From assembly GCA_947653235.1 (NCBI GenBank), contig CANTGH010000002.1, positions 75,155 to 139,127 on the forward strand: 63,973 nucleotides of DNA. Reading direction: 5' to 3'. The notes below the pieces were generated by a model. It searched no databases and was not told where the DNA came from. It saw only the letters and a list, made by a program, of their open reading frames with translations. A program made the translations under genes and the position numbers. This DNA comes from an uncultured Clostridium sp. Its GTDB lineage: Bacteria; Bacillota; Clostridia; TANB77; CAG-508. Shown piece after piece: positions 40,373 through 50,408 of the stretch (position 1 is the first letter of the stretch; each line of letters starts with the position of its first letter).

Positions 40373-41455
40373 ATGAAGAAAATATTAGTGTATGGTTTTA
40401 CTTATAATATGGGAGGCATTGAAAGCTTTTATATGAATTATTATCGAAAATTAGATAAGAAAGAATATCAGATTGATTTTGTAAAATCGTATGATAAAAT
40501 AGCGTTTGAGGATGAACTTGTGGCAAATGGAAGTCGCATGTTTCGTCTGCCAAAATATAATCAAAATCCAATCCTCTTTTATCGAGAGATAACAAAGTTG
40601 TTCAAACAAGAAAAATATGATGTTTTTCATGCCAATATGCTGACAGCTGCGAATATTGTTCATTTGAAAGCAGCTAAAAAATGTGGTGTGAAGACGATTA
40701 TTGCACATTCGCATAATAACGATTGTGTGGATGGTAAAATGAAAAATGCAATTCATTATCTGAATCGAAAATGCATCAAACGATATGCCAATTGCTTTTT
40801 GACCTGTTCTGTTGAGGCTGGAAAATGGTTGTTTGATAAGAAAATCAAACCAGAAGTAATGAAAAATGCGATTGATTTGAAAAGATATGAGTTTTGTCCA
40901 GAAAAAAGAAATATTTTAAGAAAAGAATTAAGATTGGAACATGATTTTGTAATAGGAAATGTGGGAAGATTTGCGAAGCAGAAAAATCATGAATATTTAA
41001 TGGATGTGTTTTATGAGTGTAAGAAAAGGATTTCGAATGCCAAACTTTTGTTAGTAGGTACAGGTGTTTTGGAAAGTGAGATGAAACAAAAGGCAAAAGC
41101 ATGGAATTTAGAAGATAGTGTATTGTTTTTAGGTAAAAGGGAAAATGTTTTTGAATTATATCAAGCGATGGATTGTTTTTTGTTTCCTTCTATATTCGAA
41201 GGCTTGGGCATTGTGGGAATAGAGGCACAGGCCAATGGTTTACCTTGTATTTTTTCGAATAAAATTCCAGAGGAAACAAAGATGAATTCGAATGTATCTG
41301 TGTTAGGTATTGAAAAAGAGGATTTGACAAAGTGGAGAGATAAAGTATTGGAAATCAAAGAAAATGGTAAAAGATGTACCGATTTGAAGAAATTGTATGA
41401 GAATTATGACATTGATTGTGAGATAGAAAAGTTGAAAGAATTATATGAAAATTAA
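40373..41455 (+). CDS. GT4 glycosyltransferase (EpsF-like)
   Basis: Starts at ATG 40373 (GGAGG 5 bases upstream; an earlier TTG at 40343 overlaps the preceding gene). It opens MKKILVYGFTYNMGGIESF, and has IAHSHNNDCVDGK, IGNVGRFAKQKNHEYL and PSIFEGLGIVGIEAQ. Same organisation as the 38.2- and 41.5-kb genes. About 360 residues. Confidence 0.9.
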   Translation: MKKILVYGFTYNMGGIESFYMNYYRKLDKKEYQIDFVKSYDKIAFEDELVANGSRMFRLPKYNQNPILFYREITKLFKQEKYDVFHANMLTAANIVHLKAAKKCGVKTIIAHSHNNDCVDGKMKNAIHYLNRKCIKRYANCFLTCSVEAGKWLFDKKIKPEVMKNAIDLKRYEFCPEKRNILRKELRLEHDFVIGNVGRFAKQKNHEYLMDVFYECKKRISNAKLLLVGTGVLESEMKQKAKAWNLEDSVLFLGKRENVFELYQAMDCFLFPSIFEGLGIVGIEAQANGLPCIFSNKIPEETKMNSNVSVLGIEKEDLTKWRDKVLEIKENGKRCTDLKKLYENYDIDCEIEKLKELYEN

Positions 41456-41470
41456 AGGAATACAAAGGAA

Positions 41471-42571
41471 GTGATTTTTACGAAAAAAATAAAAATTTTA
41501 TATACTGGTTATTCTTCGAATATGGGAGGAATTGAGCGATTTTTAATGAATGTATGCAAAAATCTAAATCAAGAAAAGTTTGAGATTTGTTTTTTGGTAA
41601 GCAAAGAAAAAAAAGTATGTTGCCAAGAGTTGTTAAAAGATTTAGGTGTGATTTTTTTCGAAGTAACGGATCGAAATAGCAATTATAAACAATATATCAA
41701 AGATTTGAAAAAAGTCTATAACGAAAATGATTTTGATATTATTCACTTTAATATTATGAATTTTAGTTTGTTTGAAAGAATTGCCTTAGCCAACAAGTAT
41801 TCGAAGGCAAGATTGTTGGTTCATTCTCATTCGAGTAGTATTAATAAGGTTTATAAAAAGACGAAGTGGTTAGATCGAATTGGTCGAATGGTTTTAAGAA
41901 ATATCAATTATGAAAGAATTGCTTGTGGCAAAGAAGCTGGTGAGTGGCTTTTTGGGAAAAAAGATTTTCTCATTTTGAATAATGGAATGGAAGTAGAAAA
42001 TTTTGCTTTTTGTCTTGAAAATAGACGAAAGGTAAGAGAAGAACTAGGCATTGGTGAAGAAGAAAAAGTGATTGGGCATGTTGGGGCATTACTTCCAGTT
42101 AAAAATCATGAATTTTTGATAAAAGTTTTTGACGAATATCAAAAAATAAATCCCAAAAGTAAATTGCTTTTGGTGGGAGAAGGCTGTTTACGAGAAGAAT
42201 TAGAACAACAAGTAAAAAGTTTAGGAATTCAAGAAAAAGTATTGTTTTTAGGCAGACGTGATGATACGGAAAAATTCTATTCGGCAATGGATGTATTTGT
42301 GATGCCATCGTGGTTTGAAGGTTTTAGTGTAGCACTGATGGAAGCACAGGTGAATGGTTTGAAATGTTATACAAGTACCAATGTTGCGGAAGAATCAAAT
42401 GTTACGGGAAATCTTATGTTTTTGGCGTTAGAAGCAGGTAGTAAAGGTTGGGCTAAGGAAATATATGAAACCAATAATGTAAGAGATGAAAACGCAATTA
42501 GTAAAATACCAAATAGATTCAAAATTGAGGAAACAGTGAAAGTTTTAAGTAAGATATATGAAGGAGAATAA
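41471..42571 (+). CDS. GT4 glycosyltransferase (EpsF-like), start codon uncertain
   Basis: Third EpsF-like paralogue: ILYTGYSSNMGGIERFLM, LVHSHSSSINK, GHVGALLPVKNHEFLI, and MPSWFEGFSVALMEAQ. The only canonical start, GTG 41471, lies one base from the AAAGGA at 41464-41469. At the correct spacing is ACG at 41480, followed by AAAAAAATAAAAATT exactly where relatives have ATG AAA AAA ATA. Either the ACG is used or the GTG is used at poor spacing. Otherwise intact. Confidence 0.85.
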   Translation: MIFTKKIKILYTGYSSNMGGIERFLMNVCKNLNQEKFEICFLVSKEKKVCCQELLKDLGVIFFEVTDRNSNYKQYIKDLKKVYNENDFDIIHFNIMNFSLFERIALANKYSKARLLVHSHSSSINKVYKKTKWLDRIGRMVLRNINYERIACGKEAGEWLFGKKDFLILNNGMEVENFAFCLENRRKVREELGIGEEEKVIGHVGALLPVKNHEFLIKVFDEYQKINPKSKLLLVGEGCLREELEQQVKSLGIQEKVLFLGRRDDTEKFYSAMDVFVMPSWFEGFSVALMEAQVNGLKCYTSTNVAEESNVTGNLMFLALEAGSKGWAKEIYETNNVRDENAISKIPNRFKIEETVKVLSKIYEGE

Positions 42572-43762
42572 ATGAAAAGGAAAATTCTATTTGTGATGGA
42601 ATCACTAGGAATTGGTGGAGCAGAAAAAAGTTTGCTTACCATTTTATCGATGTTGGATTATCAAAAGTATGATGTGGATCTGTTTTTATTTCGAACAGAT
42701 GGAGAATTAATGGAATTTTTACCATCAGAGGTAAAGGTTTTGAAAGCATCTGAAAATTATCATATTTTTAGTAAAAATCGAAAGATGGCACCACTTCGAT
42801 TCTTGAAGAAACTAGATTTTAAAAGAGCTTATCATAGTTTGCTTTATTTGATAAAATGTTGGCATGCACAAAATGCTAAAAAGTTATATATTGGTTGGGA
42901 ACATGTGAAGGTTATGTTTGATGAAATCAATCAATTTTATGATACATCTGTTGCGTTTTTGGAAAGAAAAACGATTTATTTTAACAGCGATAAAGTAAAA
43001 GCTAAACATAAAATTGGATTTGTCCATAACGATTATAGTACTTATGCGTATGATTATGAACAGGATAAAAAATATTTTAAAGATTACCAAAAAATTGCGA
43101 CAGTTTCACAACATTGCCAAGAGGTTTTGGAGAAAATTTTTCCAGAATATCGAGGGAAATTTGTGGTGATTAAAAATATGGTATCGAAAAAAGTCATTCA
43201 ACAAATGGCAGAAGAAAAGTTGGAGCTTTTAAAGGAAAAGACAACTATTGTAACAGTTGGAAGATTGGTGAAACAAAAGGGAATGGATCGTGTGATTACT
43301 ATTTGCAAAAAATTGATAGAACAGGGATATTTTGTTAAATGGTATGTGATAGGTGCAGGACCAGAAGAAAAAGATTTGCAGAAGAAGATTAGAGAAAAAG
43401 GCTTGCAAGATATATTTATCTTAGTGGGAGCTCAAAAAAATCCATATCCATGGATGAGGAACTGTGATATTTATGTCCAACCATCACGATTTGAAGGTTT
43501 TGGTATTACAGTTTGTGAAGCAAAAGCTTTAGCAAAGCCAATGGTGGTAAGTGATATTCCAGAGTTTCGAGAGCAAATTTTAGATGGTGTAAATGGTTAT
43601 ATTGCGAAAAACGATGAAATGATGTATGATAAAATTGTCGAATTGATAGAAAACAAAAAGGGAATGAGAGAGCAATTTATAACTTTTTTAGAAAAGGACG
43701 AAAGTATAGAAAATAAAGAGGAATTGAAGAAATTGTGTGAAATCTTGGAGGAGCGCGAATGA
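42572..43762 (+). CDS. GT4 glycosyltransferase
   Basis: The 396 residues open RKILFVMESLGIGGAEKSLL. They include IGFVHNDYSTYA, VTVGRLVKQKGMDRVI and QPSRFEGFGITVCEAKALAK (E-x7-E). It belongs to a more divergent GT4 branch than its neighbours. It starts directly after the stop of the preceding gene, and overlaps the next by 4 bases. Confidence 0.9.
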   Translation: MKRKILFVMESLGIGGAEKSLLTILSMLDYQKYDVDLFLFRTDGELMEFLPSEVKVLKASENYHIFSKNRKMAPLRFLKKLDFKRAYHSLLYLIKCWHAQNAKKLYIGWEHVKVMFDEINQFYDTSVAFLERKTIYFNSDKVKAKHKIGFVHNDYSTYAYDYEQDKKYFKDYQKIATVSQHCQEVLEKIFPEYRGKFVVIKNMVSKKVIQQMAEEKLELLKEKTTIVTVGRLVKQKGMDRVITICKKLIEQGYFVKWYVIGAGPEEKDLQKKIREKGLQDIFILVGAQKNPYPWMRNCDIYVQPSRFEGFGITVCEAKALAKPMVVSDIPEFREQILDGVNGYIAKNDEMMYDKIVELIENKKGMREQFITFLEKDESIENKEELKKLCEILEERE

Positions 43763-44826
43763 ATGTTTTTTTAGTAGCAGACTATGCAGCACCATATGAG
43801 GGAAATTTTATGAATTCTATAAAAAAATTAGAAGAAAAGATAAGACAAAACAAGGGGGAAATGTTGTATTCTTTTCCAGAAAAAGCAAAAGAAATTGGTT
43901 GGATTCAGGAATTAGGAAAAACAAGAAAAGTGTATTTTCATACAAAAAATGTGAAGGAAAATGGCAGAAATTTTAGGAAAATCATCAAAGAAAACTCAGT
44001 TGATATGATATATTCCCATTTTTGTATTGGAAGAACGCAGGCAGCATTAAAAATGGTAAGTCAGCAAAATCGTGTTAAGTTAGTACAACATTATCATAAT
44101 CATTATCAAAATCAGATGCCTCAAAATCCTGTGAAAAGAATGTTTTTGAAATATATTTTTCAGGGGGATTTGAATATTGGATGTTCGGAATCGGTGGCTC
44201 AAAGTATTCCTTATAAAAAGGTGGTAGCAGTGCCAAATGCGATTGCGTTTGAACGATTGGAACAATGGGAAAAAGTAAAATTGGCAGAGGACAATCAAAC
44301 AGTTATTTTGATGTTCGGGTTTGATTATGAAAGAAAAGGCGTTGATATTGCGATAAAAGCTCTGCAGGAAGTGGCAGAAAAATACAATCTCGTTTTGGCG
44401 ATTTCGGTATCAGTTAAATTGGAGCAATTAAAACAAAAAATAATGGATGAATTTGGTGAAATTCCTGAATTTGTTAAATTTTTAGAACCACGTGATGATA
44501 TTGCGACGTATTATCATGCGAGTGATATATTTTTGTCAGCGGCAAGAGAAGAAGGATTTTGCTATGCGATTGTAGAAGCTGTGTATTGCCAGACACAATG
44601 TATTTGCAGTAATTTGAAGGCACAGCCTTTGGAAATACCAAATTTGAGAATATTTCAAAGTGAGAATGTTGAAGATTTAAGAGAGAAAATTGTTCAAGTA
44701 TTAGAATGTGGTGATTTGAACAAAAAAGATAAAAAAATAGAAAGTTGTCAATTTGTCAAAGAAAAGTATGCGATTGAGTATTGGGCGAATTCGATTTATG
44801 AACATTTAAGGAGGATAGCAAAATGA
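43759..44826 (+). CDS. GT4 glycosyltransferase, 'DYAAPYEGNF' type (copy 2)
   Basis: Opens MNVFLVADYAAPYEGNFMNS and shares GVDIAIKAL, IFLSAAREEGFCYAIVEA and the C-terminal layout with the gene at 39.3 kb. A tandem-duplication or recombination origin is likely. The 355 residues start by ATGA-type overlap with the preceding gene. Confidence 0.88.
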   Translation: MNVFLVADYAAPYEGNFMNSIKKLEEKIRQNKGEMLYSFPEKAKEIGWIQELGKTRKVYFHTKNVKENGRNFRKIIKENSVDMIYSHFCIGRTQAALKMVSQQNRVKLVQHYHNHYQNQMPQNPVKRMFLKYIFQGDLNIGCSESVAQSIPYKKVVAVPNAIAFERLEQWEKVKLAEDNQTVILMFGFDYERKGVDIAIKALQEVAEKYNLVLAISVSVKLEQLKQKIMDEFGEIPEFVKFLEPRDDIATYYHASDIFLSAAREEGFCYAIVEAVYCQTQCICSNLKAQPLEIPNLRIFQSENVEDLREKIVQVLECGDLNKKDKKIESCQFVKEKYAIEYWANSIYEHLRRIAK

Positions 44827-45971
44827 AAAAAGTATGTATGATATTGCCTGGATTTATGAAATATCCTAATAAAAGTGGATGTGCTGTAGAAACACTTGTA
44901 ACAATTATGGGAGAGAAAAATGATGAATTGAAAAAAGTGGATTTAGAGATATTATCCAAAAATGAAACGATTAAACTAAACAAAATGGATGAGTTTTTGT
45001 TTGTTTTGTATCGTATGTTGAAAAAGTTGAAGATAAATTGTTTTTATTTGGATCGATATTATTATAAAGTTTTAAAAAAAGTGTTAAAAGAAAATTATGA
45101 TTATGTTATTTTTGAGGGAGGCGATCCTAAAAAATATGAAATGTTATGCCAAAGAATGAGTCAGAAAATTGGAAAAGAAAAGATGATATTTCATTTGCAT
45201 CAAGGAATTGAAGCAGGCGATAAAAAAACAATAGAAACATTTGGAAAATTCATAGGGATAAGCAATTTTATCATAAATGATTTGCAGAAAAAGAAACCAA
45301 CAGAAGATAAAAATGTGAAGGTTTTAAGAAATTGTGCGATTGAAACACAGATTAAAAGTGTTTCATGGGAAGAAAAAAATTCTCTGCGCAAAAAATTAAA
45401 TATATCAAAAGATGATTTTGTTGTGTTATTTGTTGGAAGGTTGGTAGAGGAAAAAGGAATTTATGAATTAATAGAAGCTATGAAAATGATTTCACAGAAG
45501 AATATTAAATTATTAATTTTAGGTTCGACTTTTGCAGAAAATAGTGAAGAAACAGAGTTTTCTAAAAAATTAAAGGGTTCAATCCAAAATTTCGAAGAGA
45601 GAATTATTTTTACTGGTTATATTCCACATGATGCTATATATCAATATTATCAAATTGCAAATATACAAGTGATTCCATCGATTTGGGAAGAACCTGGCTC
45701 CTTAACAGCAATTGAAGCAATGGCAAGTGGTTTACCAATTATTGCTACAAAATCAGGTGGAATGGTAGAATATCTGAATGAACAATGTGCTAAGATGATT
45801 GAAAAAGATAATAAAATAATCGAAAATTTGAGGGATGCTATATTAGAATTATATCAGGAAAAAGAAAAATGTGAGAAAATGGGAAAAAGTGGAATAGAAA
45901 GAAGTAAAAATTTTACAACACAACGATATTATAATGATTTTGTGAAGATAATGGAAGAATGGGAGAATTGA
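44823..45971 (+). CDS. GT4 glycosyltransferase
   Basis: The 382 residues open with KKVCMILPGFMKYPNKSGCAV. They have HLHQGIEAGD in the N domain, VLFVGRLVEEKGIYELIEAM, and IPSIWEEPGSLTAIEAMASG as the E-x7-E block. It overlaps the genes on both sides (4 and 13 bases). Confidence 0.9.
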   Translation: MKKVCMILPGFMKYPNKSGCAVETLVTIMGEKNDELKKVDLEILSKNETIKLNKMDEFLFVLYRMLKKLKINCFYLDRYYYKVLKKVLKENYDYVIFEGGDPKKYEMLCQRMSQKIGKEKMIFHLHQGIEAGDKKTIETFGKFIGISNFIINDLQKKKPTEDKNVKVLRNCAIETQIKSVSWEEKNSLRKKLNISKDDFVVLFVGRLVEEKGIYELIEAMKMISQKNIKLLILGSTFAENSEETEFSKKLKGSIQNFEERIIFTGYIPHDAIYQYYQIANIQVIPSIWEEPGSLTAIEAMASGLPIIATKSGGMVEYLNEQCAKMIEKDNKIIENLRDAILELYQEKEKCEKMGKSGIERSKNFTTQRYYNDFVKIMEEWEN

Positions 45972-46957
45972 AGGTGGAAGAATTAATTAGCGTTATTGTA
46001 CCAGTCTATAATGTTGAAAAGTATTTGGATAAATGCTTAGAAAGTCTTGTCAATCAAACGTATAGAAATTTGGAAATTTTATTAATTGACGATGGATCAA
46101 GTGACCATTCAGGAGAAAAATGTGATGCTTGGGTTAAAAAAGATACAAGAATTCAAGTGCTTCATAAAAAAAATGAAGGAGTATCAGAAGCTAGAAATAT
46201 TGGATTAGAAGTGGCAAAGGGAAAGTATATTGGATTTGTTGATAGTGATGATTACATTGAAAAGAATATGTATGAAATCTTATGTAAGGAAATGCAAAAA
46301 AACAAGGCTGAATTAGTAACTTGTGGGGCTAATTTTATCAGAAATGAAGAGGAAATTCATCCAATAAATTCAGAAATGTACACAACTGAAAAAGTAGATA
46401 AATTTCAAGCAATTCAACGATTTTATCCTTTAAATGGTTCTATTTGGAAGTGTTTGTTGGTCAAAGAGAGATTGAAAGATATTCGATTCAATACAAATTT
46501 ATCAATAGGAGAAGATTTGAATTTTATTTGCCAGTATTTATTAAATTGCAAGGAAGCTTGTGTTTTTATCTCTGCTCCATTTTATAATTATGTAATAAGA
46601 GAAAATAGTGCTACGACAGTTAATCACTCAAAAAAACAACGATTAAGCTATCATATGGATACAATTGAAACAATAAATTTGGCTAAAGCATTTATTTTAC
46701 AAAATTGCGAAGATAGAGACACTTTATCTGAGATTGAAAAAAATACCATAGATGTTTATTGGATAGTTCTTTATTCTATATTAAACGAAAAATTAATAAC
46801 GAATCGAACATTAATACAGAAGTATTGTGATGAGATGAAAGAATATAAAAAATATTATTCTAAAAAAGATAAATTTTATATGACTTTGTTAACGATTCAT
46901 CCTAAATTATTTGAAGTTACTTATAAAACTGTCAAAAAAATGCGAAGGAAAAGATAA
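45959..46957 (+). CDS. GT2 glycosyltransferase (A)
   Basis: GT-A fold enzyme: ISVIVPVYNVEKYLDKCLES near residue 10, the DDGSSD box, and FVDSDDYIE (DxD). The ATG at 45959 overlaps the preceding gene; a GTG at 45974 is an alternative start. It is closely similar to the next gene over the first ~110 residues, so the pair looks like a tandem duplicate. 332 residues. Confidence 0.9.
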   Translation: MGELKVEELISVIVPVYNVEKYLDKCLESLVNQTYRNLEILLIDDGSSDHSGEKCDAWVKKDTRIQVLHKKNEGVSEARNIGLEVAKGKYIGFVDSDDYIEKNMYEILCKEMQKNKAELVTCGANFIRNEEEIHPINSEMYTTEKVDKFQAIQRFYPLNGSIWKCLLVKERLKDIRFNTNLSIGEDLNFICQYLLNCKEACVFISAPFYNYVIRENSATTVNHSKKQRLSYHMDTIETINLAKAFILQNCEDRDTLSEIEKNTIDVYWIVLYSILNEKLITNRTLIQKYCDEMKEYKKYYSKKDKFYMTLLTIHPKLFEVTYKTVKKMRRKR

Positions 46958-46976
46958 AAAAATAGGGAGAAAAGAA

Positions 46977-47945
46977 ATGGAAAAAGCGTTAATTAGTATT
47001 ATTGTACCAGTGTATAATATAGAAAATTATTTGGATAAATGTATCAAAAGTTTGGTCAATCAAACCTATGAAAATTTGGAAATTTTATTAATTGATGATG
47101 GCTCAACCGATCGTTCAGGTCAAAAATGCGATGAATGGGCTCAAAAAGATTCAAGGATTCAAGTCATTCACAAACCAAATGGAGGCGTTTCAGCAGCTAG
47201 AAACAGAGGACTGAAAGAAGCAAAAGGAGAATACATCGGTTTTGTCGATGGAGATGATTATATTGATAAGCACATGTATGAACAGATGTATCAGTGTTTA
47301 TGCGAAACAAAATCTGAGGCATGTTTTTGTAACATCTATTATGCAAAAGATGACGAAGTTTTGTCTGAATCCGAGTTGAATTTTGAAAAAGTAAATCTTA
47401 AAAAGATTGTCATGCAAACTATGTTTGAAAAAAATAATCAAAATTTTCCAGTTTGGAATAAATTGATGAAAAAAGAATGTATCGAAACCATACAATTTGA
47501 TGAAACCATTAAAATTTATGAAGATGGATTGTTTAATTTGGAATGTTTAGATAAAATAGAAAAGATAGCATTTGTCAAAGAACATTTTTACTATTATGTA
47601 GTTAGCAGAAAAAATAGTGCTTTACATGAATTTAACATAGAAAAACATGTAACTGTATTAGATGCGATGATAAAAATGAATCATATTCTTGCCAAAAATC
47701 AAATCGAAGCAAGATTTCTTCAGCAAGCTGATTTTATTGGAAAAGTCTATTTATATGAACAAATTGCCAAAAGAAAAAATCTGAGTTTAGATTTTACTAC
47801 CTATAAAAAAGTTATCAAACAGTATTTAAAAAAGGGTTTATTAAAACAAAAGATCGGATTTAAAAATAAATTAAAAATAATTGGTGCTGTTTATTTTACC
47901 AAACAATATGTAAAATTTACCAAAGCAAGAAAGGATGAAAAATAA
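46977..47945 (+). CDS. GT2 glycosyltransferase (B)
   Basis: Starts at ATG 46977 with AGGGAGA upstream. LISIIVPVYNIENYLDKC, DDGSTDRSGQKCDEW and FVDGDDYIDKHMY mark the GT-A core. Residues 1-110 are near-duplicate to the previous gene, while the C-terminal half differs more, suggesting different acceptors. 322 residues. One-base overlap with the flippase start. Confidence 0.92.
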   Translation: MEKALISIIVPVYNIENYLDKCIKSLVNQTYENLEILLIDDGSTDRSGQKCDEWAQKDSRIQVIHKPNGGVSAARNRGLKEAKGEYIGFVDGDDYIDKHMYEQMYQCLCETKSEACFCNIYYAKDDEVLSESELNFEKVNLKKIVMQTMFEKNNQNFPVWNKLMKKECIETIQFDETIKIYEDGLFNLECLDKIEKIAFVKEHFYYYVVSRKNSALHEFNIEKHVTVLDAMIKMNHILAKNQIEARFLQQADFIGKVYLYEQIAKRKNLSLDFTTYKKVIKQYLKKGLLKQKIGFKNKLKIIGAVYFTKQYVKFTKARKDEK

Positions 47946-49496
47946 TGAAAAACACACGAACCAATAATTCTATAAAAAATGGTTTAACTTCCACCATTGT
48001 GTATATGATAAACATTTTGATGAGTTTTGTCTCACAAGCCGTTTTTATCCACACATTAGGAGCTCAATACAATGGAATTAAAGGATTATTTTCGAATATT
48101 TTGAATATGTTAAATATTGCAGAATTGGGGTTTGGTTCTGCCATTGTCTATAATTTGTATAAACCAATGGCGAAAAAAGAAGTAGAAGAAATACGTACCT
48201 TAGTAAAATATTATCGAAATGTTTATCACACGATTGCAGGTCTTATTTTTGGGATAGGAATTATCTTGTTACCAATGGTTCCAACGATTGTGGGAGAAGT
48301 TTCGGTTCCAGAAAATATTAGATTTTTATTTTTCTTGTATTTATTAAGTACAGTATTTTCTTATTTGTTAACCTATAAAAGGTCTGTTTTATATGCAGAT
48401 CAAAAGAGTTACATAACCAATACAGTGGGAAGTGTGTTTGTGATTTTAAAAAATCTGATACAAATTGTTGTTCTTATGATCACTCATAACTTTGTTCTTC
48501 ATTTGATTTGTCAGATTGGTTTAACTTTGTTAGAAAATATTATTATTAATGTGATTGTGAATAAAAAATATGAATATATTCGTGATTTGAGTGATGCAAA
48601 ACCATTAAAAAAAGAAGTAAAAGAAGATATTGTAATAAAAGTAAAAGGATTAATATTCCATAAAATCGGAGCTTTTGTGGTGCTTCGGAACGGATAATTT
48701 CATTATTTCGATGACCAAAGGATTAGGAATTGTTATGGTTGGAATGTATGCCAATTATAATATGATTATTGGTCAAGTTAAAAGTTTATTTGTTAATGTG
48801 ATTGCTTCCTTGACAGCTAGTGTTGGAAATTTATTGGTTGAGAAAAATAAAGCAGAAGCACGTTCCATTTATAAATCGATTCTTTTATTAAATTCGTGGA
48901 TGTTTTGCTTTGGGATGATTTCTGTATATTGTATGATTGAACCATTTGTCAAAATATGGATTGGCGGAGAATATGTATTATCCAAATTTGTTTTAATCAC
49001 TTTAGTGATTAATTTGTACATTCAAGGAGTAAGAGGAACCAGTAATATTTTTAAAGATGCAGCAGGTATTTTTTATGAAGATCGCTTTATCCCATTTTTA
49101 GAATCAATTGTGAACTTGATTACCTCTCTTATATTTGTTCGAATATTTGGGTTAGCTGGTGTATTTTTGGGAACGATAACCAGTACGATGGTTTTATATT
49201 TATACAGCCAACCAAAATATATTTTTAAATTGGTTTTAGGTGGCACATATTCAGAATATTTTAGAGTATATTTCATGCATTTTGGAATTACTTTGTTCAT
49301 TTGTTTAGTGACAGGTTTTATTTCAAGTTTGATTGTTGTGTCAAATGTTTGGTTACAATTGATTTTAAATGGAATTTTATGTTTAATCGTGCCAAACATG
49401 TTATACTTATTATTTGCCATAAAAATGCCTGAATTTGGGTTTTACAGGGAAAAATTGAAAAATATCATTAAAGTAAGGAGAAAGAGCAATGATTAG
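47945..49496 (+). CDS. Wzx-type oligosaccharide flippase, expressed through a +1 shift at CGG
   Basis: Moves lipid-linked repeat units across the membrane (MOP superfamily). The N-terminal half opens GLTSTIVYMINILMSFVSQA and has GAQYNGIKGLFSNIL. At codon 248 an in-frame CGG (48686-48688) occurs, after which the unshifted frame stops two codons on. Skipping C joins VVL to GTDNFIISMTKGLGIVMVGM, the conserved mid-protein GTDN block, and the C-terminal helices to 49496. The total of 516 residues is typical for 14 TM segments. Confidence 0.92.
48686..48688 (+). other. +1 recoding site: in-frame CGG (flippase)
   Basis: Context GTG CTT CGG AAC GGA TAA. Skipping C48686 makes GGA ACG GAT AAT (GTDN). 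Confidence 0.88.
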
Positions 49497-50394
49497 TATC
49501 ATGGTGCAAGGAAGATTGGGAAATCAAATGTTTCAATATGCTTTTTTAAGAGCACTTCAAGAACAAGGTTATGATGACCAAATTAATTTGTGTTTTGATT
49601 TTGTCAAAGCAGTCAATGGATTTGAAGATTCTTTAAAAGATTTTAATGTATGCGAATATAAAAGTACCAATCAATTTGGATTATCCCTTTTTCAAAAACT
49701 AGGCAAAGGAATCAATTATTATTTTTTAAACCAACATCGAAAAACAGAGCTTGAAGAGCAAGCCTATCAATTAAAAGGAATAAAATTCTGGAACCAATTA
49801 GGATTTTTTTGGCTAAGCCAAGGCTATTATGAATTTCAGAAACCAAAATATAAAAACAAAGAAGCGATTGGTTATTTTGAATCAGCACGCTATTTTGAAC
49901 CCATAAAAGAAAAAATACAAGAAGAATTGACACCCAAATATGATAAATTAGAAAAAAATAAAAGATTGTATGATTTAATCGAAAATTCCGAATCGGTTTG
50001 TATTACAATAAGAAGAGGCGATTTTTTATCGAGCAAACATAAAAAAACATTTTTTGTTTGCACAGAAGAGTATTTTGATAAAGGGATTGAATATATGCAA
50101 AAACATCTAAAAAATCCTAAATTCTTTGTTTTTTCAGATGATGTTGAGTGGTGTAAAAACAATATGAAATTTCCAGAAAATACAGAATTTGAAGATGGAA
50201 GTGATCCTGTTTGGGAAAAGTTAAGATTGATGTACTCTTGTAAACATTTTATTATTTCAAACAGTACGTTTAGTTGGTGGGCACAGTATTTATCTAGAAA
50301 TCCAGAAAAAATTGTTGTAGCACCAAATAGATGGCGAAATGGCGAATGTGCATCTGCAATTGAGCAGGAAAATTGGGTTAGATTAGAAGTATAG
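49489..50394 (+). CDS. GT11 alpha-1,2-fucosyltransferase-like protein
   Basis: Transfers fucose (or a similar deoxyhexose) to galactose. It has the GT11 hallmarks MVQGRLGNQMFQYAFLRAL at residue 4, ITIRRGDFLSSKH (GDP-fucose site) near 165, and ISNSTFSWWAQYLSRNP near 257. The 301-residue length is normal. It overlaps the flippase end by 8 bases. This predicts a fucosylated or L-deoxyhexose-containing polysaccharide. Confidence 0.9.
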   Translation: MISIMVQGRLGNQMFQYAFLRALQEQGYDDQINLCFDFVKAVNGFEDSLKDFNVCEYKSTNQFGLSLFQKLGKGINYYFLNQHRKTELEEQAYQLKGIKFWNQLGFFWLSQGYYEFQKPKYKNKEAIGYFESARYFEPIKEKIQEELTPKYDKLEKNKRLYDLIENSESVCITIRRGDFLSSKHKKTFFVCTEEYFDKGIEYMQKHLKNPKFFVFSDDVEWCKNNMKFPENTEFEDGSDPVWEKLRLMYSCKHFIISNSTFSWWAQYLSRNPEKIVVAPNRWRNGECASAIEQENWVRLEV

Positions 50395-50408
50395 AAAAGG
50401 AGATTAAA

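Noticed and set aside
48675..49496. Second half of the flippase as a separate gene
   Set aside because: It has no ribosome binding site of its own, starts inside the upstream frame, and lacks the N-terminal helices; the +1 join gives one normal flippase.
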